A DNA stretch of 64,000 bases. Source: Chrysomallon squamiferum (Eukaryota; Mollusca; Gastropoda; Neomphalida; Peltospiridae). This document shows positions 61,128 to 64,000 of this stretch, in pieces. The notes beneath the pieces are model-generated. The model did not search any database. It was not told where the DNA came from and saw only the letters and a list, made by a program, of their open reading frames with translations. Location of the stretch: assembly GCA_012295275.1 (NCBI GenBank), contig CM022665.1:26926946-26990945 (forward strand), in the 5' to 3' direction. A program made the translations under genes and the position numbers. Position 1 is the stretch's first letter; every line of letters starts with the position of its first letter.

Positions 61128-64000
61128 ACGTATAAACATACACACACACACACACACATAAATACTTATACATTTGTACAAATGTATGCATGGTTAGAAC
61201 AGAAAAGTAAATTATCCAAAATGATTTTAAATAATAATAATAATAAAGAGAAAAAAATAAAAATAAAATATGTATATGTATTTTTTTTTTTTTTTTTTTT
61301 TTTTATTTTCATTATCATTATATTTATTTATTTATAACAACTTTTTAGCATTTTAACAGATTATTAAAAGTTAACTACGTATTTACAGGATTTGTTTTTA
61401 CTGTAATTATTAACAGAAATTGTTTTAATGTTTTAAATATATATTTCAGCATTGGAAGAAACCAGGTGGTTAACTTGAAGAAGATTCAGATGTTCACCCA
61501 AAATGTGTAAGTAATGAATAAAACAATTTGACTAAAACAGTGCTTCCATATATTTTACATTAACAGCAATTAGGTTTTTAGTTTTGAAATAAAATTAGAA
61601 TAAATTGATGACTCGAGTGTGCACAATTCTGCAGACAGAAGAACATGTTTCTCAAAGTCTTTGTTATATTACTGATACTGAGATTTGTTTTTAAACTCTG
61701 AATTTTTTTAATATCACTTTTTTTATTTTGGCTAGGAAGGTTGTTCTTGCTTTATTGACACACGATCTGTTTATTTTCACTTAATAAACAGTACAGAAAT
61801 AATTCTTTTGGTCTGCATCTTTTTTTATTAAATATATATTCTGATGTTAGAGGATATATTTTTTTTACTGAGATAATTACATTTCTGAAAAAATGAATTT
61901 CAAATTGCAGAAACCTTTATGAAGAAAGACAAGCTGATATTAGAAAACAGTGTCTTGAAAAATGGAAGGTAAAAAAAAATTAAATGGATGTGTATCTGGA
62001 GCTGAGGATGTGTGTGTGTGTGTGTGTGATCACACTAAAGATAATGTAAACTACATTTTCTGTGCTTCAGTTCTTTATTTTTATTACTAATCTTTGCTAA
62101 AAACATAATAAGAGAACAGATGGCTACAACATTTTTCATTTGTTTGATAATATTATTTCATAAATAGAAAATGTTAACAACCACAAAAGATTTATATGAG
62201 TTAATCTTTGCAAAGTTTCTATGGAAATAAATAAAACTGTCAAATGAAAGGATATAAAGGATGCTTCTTCAGTTTAATCAGTTAAATTTTATTTTTATTT
62301 GTATACCATTGTCTACATATTTGTGGTCAAAATAGAGTAAGCTTGATGGAGATTAACTACTTAAAAAGTAAAAGTATGAATCTGTTTGTAAGTAGCTATA
62401 TAAGAAATAATTTTAAATACACTTTAATGATTCAAAATATATTTAATTTAACTGGATATTTTCTGTTCTTTGTTTTTTTGTTTTTTTTATTTGTATAGTT
62501 ACTCTTAATTCATAATGGCCTAATAACATGTTTTTAATACACACCTTTCTATGATTTTACTTTTTGTTTGATTTTCATAACACTAATACATTGGTTTTGT
62601 TTTATATTTCTTCTGTATTTTATTTACATTTAGATACCCGATGAGTTCAGGAAAGCTCCACCTCGTAGAGAACCATTCAAGAAATTTTCTGAATTAATTG
62701 GTGTAAGTTAACTGAATATGTAATTAATCTCTTTGCCTCATTCATTGTGTGTTTATTTATTACTTCATGGTTGACACTACTTTAGAAATAAATAAAATAA
62801 CTGCTCAAGTTGTAGCAGTAGTGTAACAGTCATTGTTTGCTGTACTAATTCATTCTCAGTCTTAGAATGAGATTTTCCTGTTTTCATTTCTGTGTAAATA
62901 TATTTGAAATAAATTCAAATAGTCTGTGTCAAAATCATGATTAAGAAAAAGCATTTGTAATAGAAATTAAGGACTAACTGTTGAATAAATAAACAGACAA
63001 TTAAAAATTTTTTTTTTTTTTTTTTTTTTGTTAACAACATTTATTAGGTACTAATTATACATTGGTCTTATACTATGATACTGGGAGTCATTCTGCTGCC
63101 ATAACAGTATTATCTTAGAAGCAAAAGATTTTTTATAATAATCATTGACAGAAAATCACATACCAAGTATCAGTTGAATGAATAACTGGCTAGAATGAGG
63201 TTTTTTTAGGTGGCAACAAATATTATTATATGTATGTATGTATATATGTAATGCATTCCTCTGAAATGTTTCCTTTTTAGGACGACAAATTAGATTACTT
63301 CAGTCACATTCCAGAAAAACTAACGAAAGAGAACCTGTCCTCCATTCACAGTATCTATGATTACATGTGTCTTGTTACTGGTGGTGACACTAGATGTTAT
63401 CTTCTTGGTCTGGGAGTAAGTGTTTTGAACTGTTGTTAAAAAAAATGTTTTATTATTTAATATTTATTGATTTGGTTTATTTATGCACCACTGTTAAGTT
63501 ATTTTTTGTTATTATTTATGTGTGTATTGTTTTAATTTTATAATATTTCTTTGTAAATGTTAGACATACAATATGAGTCTGTAAATAGGAGAAAAATATC
63601 TGTATTTATTTTTTTTTCCCATCAGAGAACATTTTTTAATAATTTAGATTTTTTAATACTAGCCTTGACTCAATTTTTTGGTCATTTAAAGAAAAAAGAA
63701 AATTATTCTTACCACTAAAACATTTATTAATGGTTGGTATTTTTTAAATAAAATTATTTTGTTTAATGTATTGTTTAAAGCATTTACAGATTTAACATCA
63801 AGCAGTTTTATTATCATTGAAAAAAAATTTCTTTCAGAAATTAAATGTGTATAAATGGGATGGCAAAAAGGAAGCAAAATGGATGAAGTTAGAAGAAAGT
63901 CTTCATGTTGAATTGCCATCTGATACACTTCTTGAAGTTGAGGTGGTGCAGGAATTAAGAGGCGAGGTTAGAGTCTTAATAAGTCTTTCATTAAATAAAC
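53751..64000 (+). CDS. CMTR1: CMTR1, cap-specific mRNA (nucleoside-2'-O-)-methyltransferase 1 (16 exons, 3' end outside)
   Basis: It methylates the ribose 2'-O of the first transcribed nucleotide of capped mRNA in the nucleus (cap 1). Coding exons: 53751-54137, 54981-55139, 55443-55535, 56667-56738, 57197-57291, 57597-57669, 57767-57959, 58418-58536, 59805-59901, 60340-60472, 60811-60996, 61450-61506, 61911-61968, 62634-62702, 63281-63415, 63838-63966. All have consensus borders and consistent phases, 685 codons so far (the human protein has 835). Residues 1-129 are low-complexity; G-patch about 130-180; Rossmann methyltransferase about 240-480 with SAM motif DICAGPGG (307-314) and catalytic Lys273, Asp396 and Lys436, spaced as in the human enzyme; then the guanylyltransferase-like region. 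The C-terminal WW domain should follow outside. I chose the ATG at 53751 because upstream codons follow an acceptor at 53720 and lack an ATG. A 5' non-coding exon is expected. Confidence 0.97.
54981..55139 (+). other. CMTR1: CMTR1 exon 2, G-patch domain
   Basis: 53 codons, phase 0 at both ends, beginning [17 protein letters not shown] and ending EWNFEMEE. The glycine pattern GxxxGxGLGxxxxG and the later GRRGLG are the G-patch signature. In the human enzyme this domain recruits a DEAH helicase (DHX15). Confidence 0.93.
55751..56501. mobile_element. piggyBac-derived element in CMTR1 intron 3
   Basis: Both ends have TTAA plus 12-bp perfect inverted repeats (CCCTTTGAACCC and GGGTTCAAAGGG), the piggyBac signature. 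The interior 56150-56460 retains a plus-strand fragment of transposase C-terminus, [21 protein letters not shown]-like, then cysteine-rich KTVYWCN and CKVFLC pieces. The 5' part holds two copies of a subterminal repeat of about 170 bp (55760-55915 and 55945-56060), each with CCAGGCCA, CAGCCT and CCTTGATATC. It is sense-oriented to CMTR1 and non-autonomous. Confidence 0.8.
57767..60472 (+). other. CMTR1: CMTR1 exons 7-10, methyltransferase core
   Basis: Exon 7 has [20 protein letters not shown], the SAM-binding loop. Exon 8 ends VHFVMADG with the catalytic Asp. Exon 9 gives the helix [20 protein letters not shown]. Exon 10 has [19 protein letters not shown] with the second catalytic Lys, and ends [10 protein letters not shown]. 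No catalytic residue is changed in this copy. Confidence 0.93.
60553..60598. repeat. (CA)n microsatellite
   Basis: About 23 CA units in CMTR1 intron 10, part of a block of about 200 bp absent from the pseudogene copy (near 19225). Confidence 0.95.
61084..61160. repeat. (TG)n and (AC)n microsatellites
   Basis: A TG run at 61084-61127 and an AC run at 61139-61158 in CMTR1 intron 11. They correspond to shorter runs at 19586-19640 in the left copy. Confidence 0.9.

Larger units (their letters stand above)
58097..62305. repeat. right copy of direct segmental duplication (CMTR1 part)
   Basis: Matches 16050-21425. It starts in intron 7 of CMTR1 and ends in intron 13, so the copied segment contains exons 8-13 only. 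Confidence 0.9.

Overview
This is a eukaryotic, AT-rich, intron-dense window. The one gene I can identify with certainty is CMTR1, the cap-1 mRNA 2'-O-methyltransferase. Short exons in long introns, abundant (TG)n, (AG)n and ATT microsatellites, and Tc1, Tigger, piggyBac and Ngaro/DIRS-type relics point to an invertebrate animal. A mollusc, probably a cephalopod, is my best guess, but that is inference. I saw no rRNA, tRNA or CRISPR array.

The window is dominated by repeated copies of a small gene family, which I call here PBL (ParB-like). Exon 1 of each copy encodes about 125 residues with a conserved core around 'GKPFVVDGNRRLYLLKK', resembling the ParB/sulfiredoxin nucleotide-binding fold. 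Exon 1 always ends at the same phase-1 splice donor. Copies: PBL-D (minus, 2282-5329, complete 5-exon model), PBL-A (minus, 8922-15575), PBL-D' (plus, 24957, stop just before the donor), PBL-D'' (plus, 26902, truncated), PBL-E (plus, 37354, decayed), PBL-B (minus, 43344-48144) and PBL-C (minus, 50890).

Three layers of duplication shape the locus. (1) An inverted duplication pairs about 530-6985 with about 23490-32045; the right copy is rearranged and carries an extra tandem copy of the PBL-D promoter. (2) A direct segmental duplication pairs about 7660-21425 with about 42045-62305; the left copy lacks the middle 9.7 kb, which holds PBL-C and the 5' half of CMTR1, and it leaves a CMTR1 pseudogene at 16373-21084. 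(3) Inside PBL-A a pair of tiny exons (about 118 + 32 nt, always phase 0-1-0) is repeated four times.

CMTR1 (plus, 53751 to beyond the window) has 16 in-frame exons here, 685 codons, covering the G-patch and the Rossmann-fold methyltransferase. PBL-C and CMTR1 are head to head.

PBL-D and its copies have a perfect interferon-stimulated-response-element (ISRE) match, GAAAGTGAAACT, next to a TATA box. PBL-A and PBL-B have a near match, and a strong match lies upstream of CMTR1, a gene known in mammals as interferon-induced (ISG95). The working hypothesis is an IRF-controlled, rapidly duplicating innate-immune locus linking a mRNA-capping enzyme with an undescribed ParB-like family. The regulation and function are inferred, not shown.
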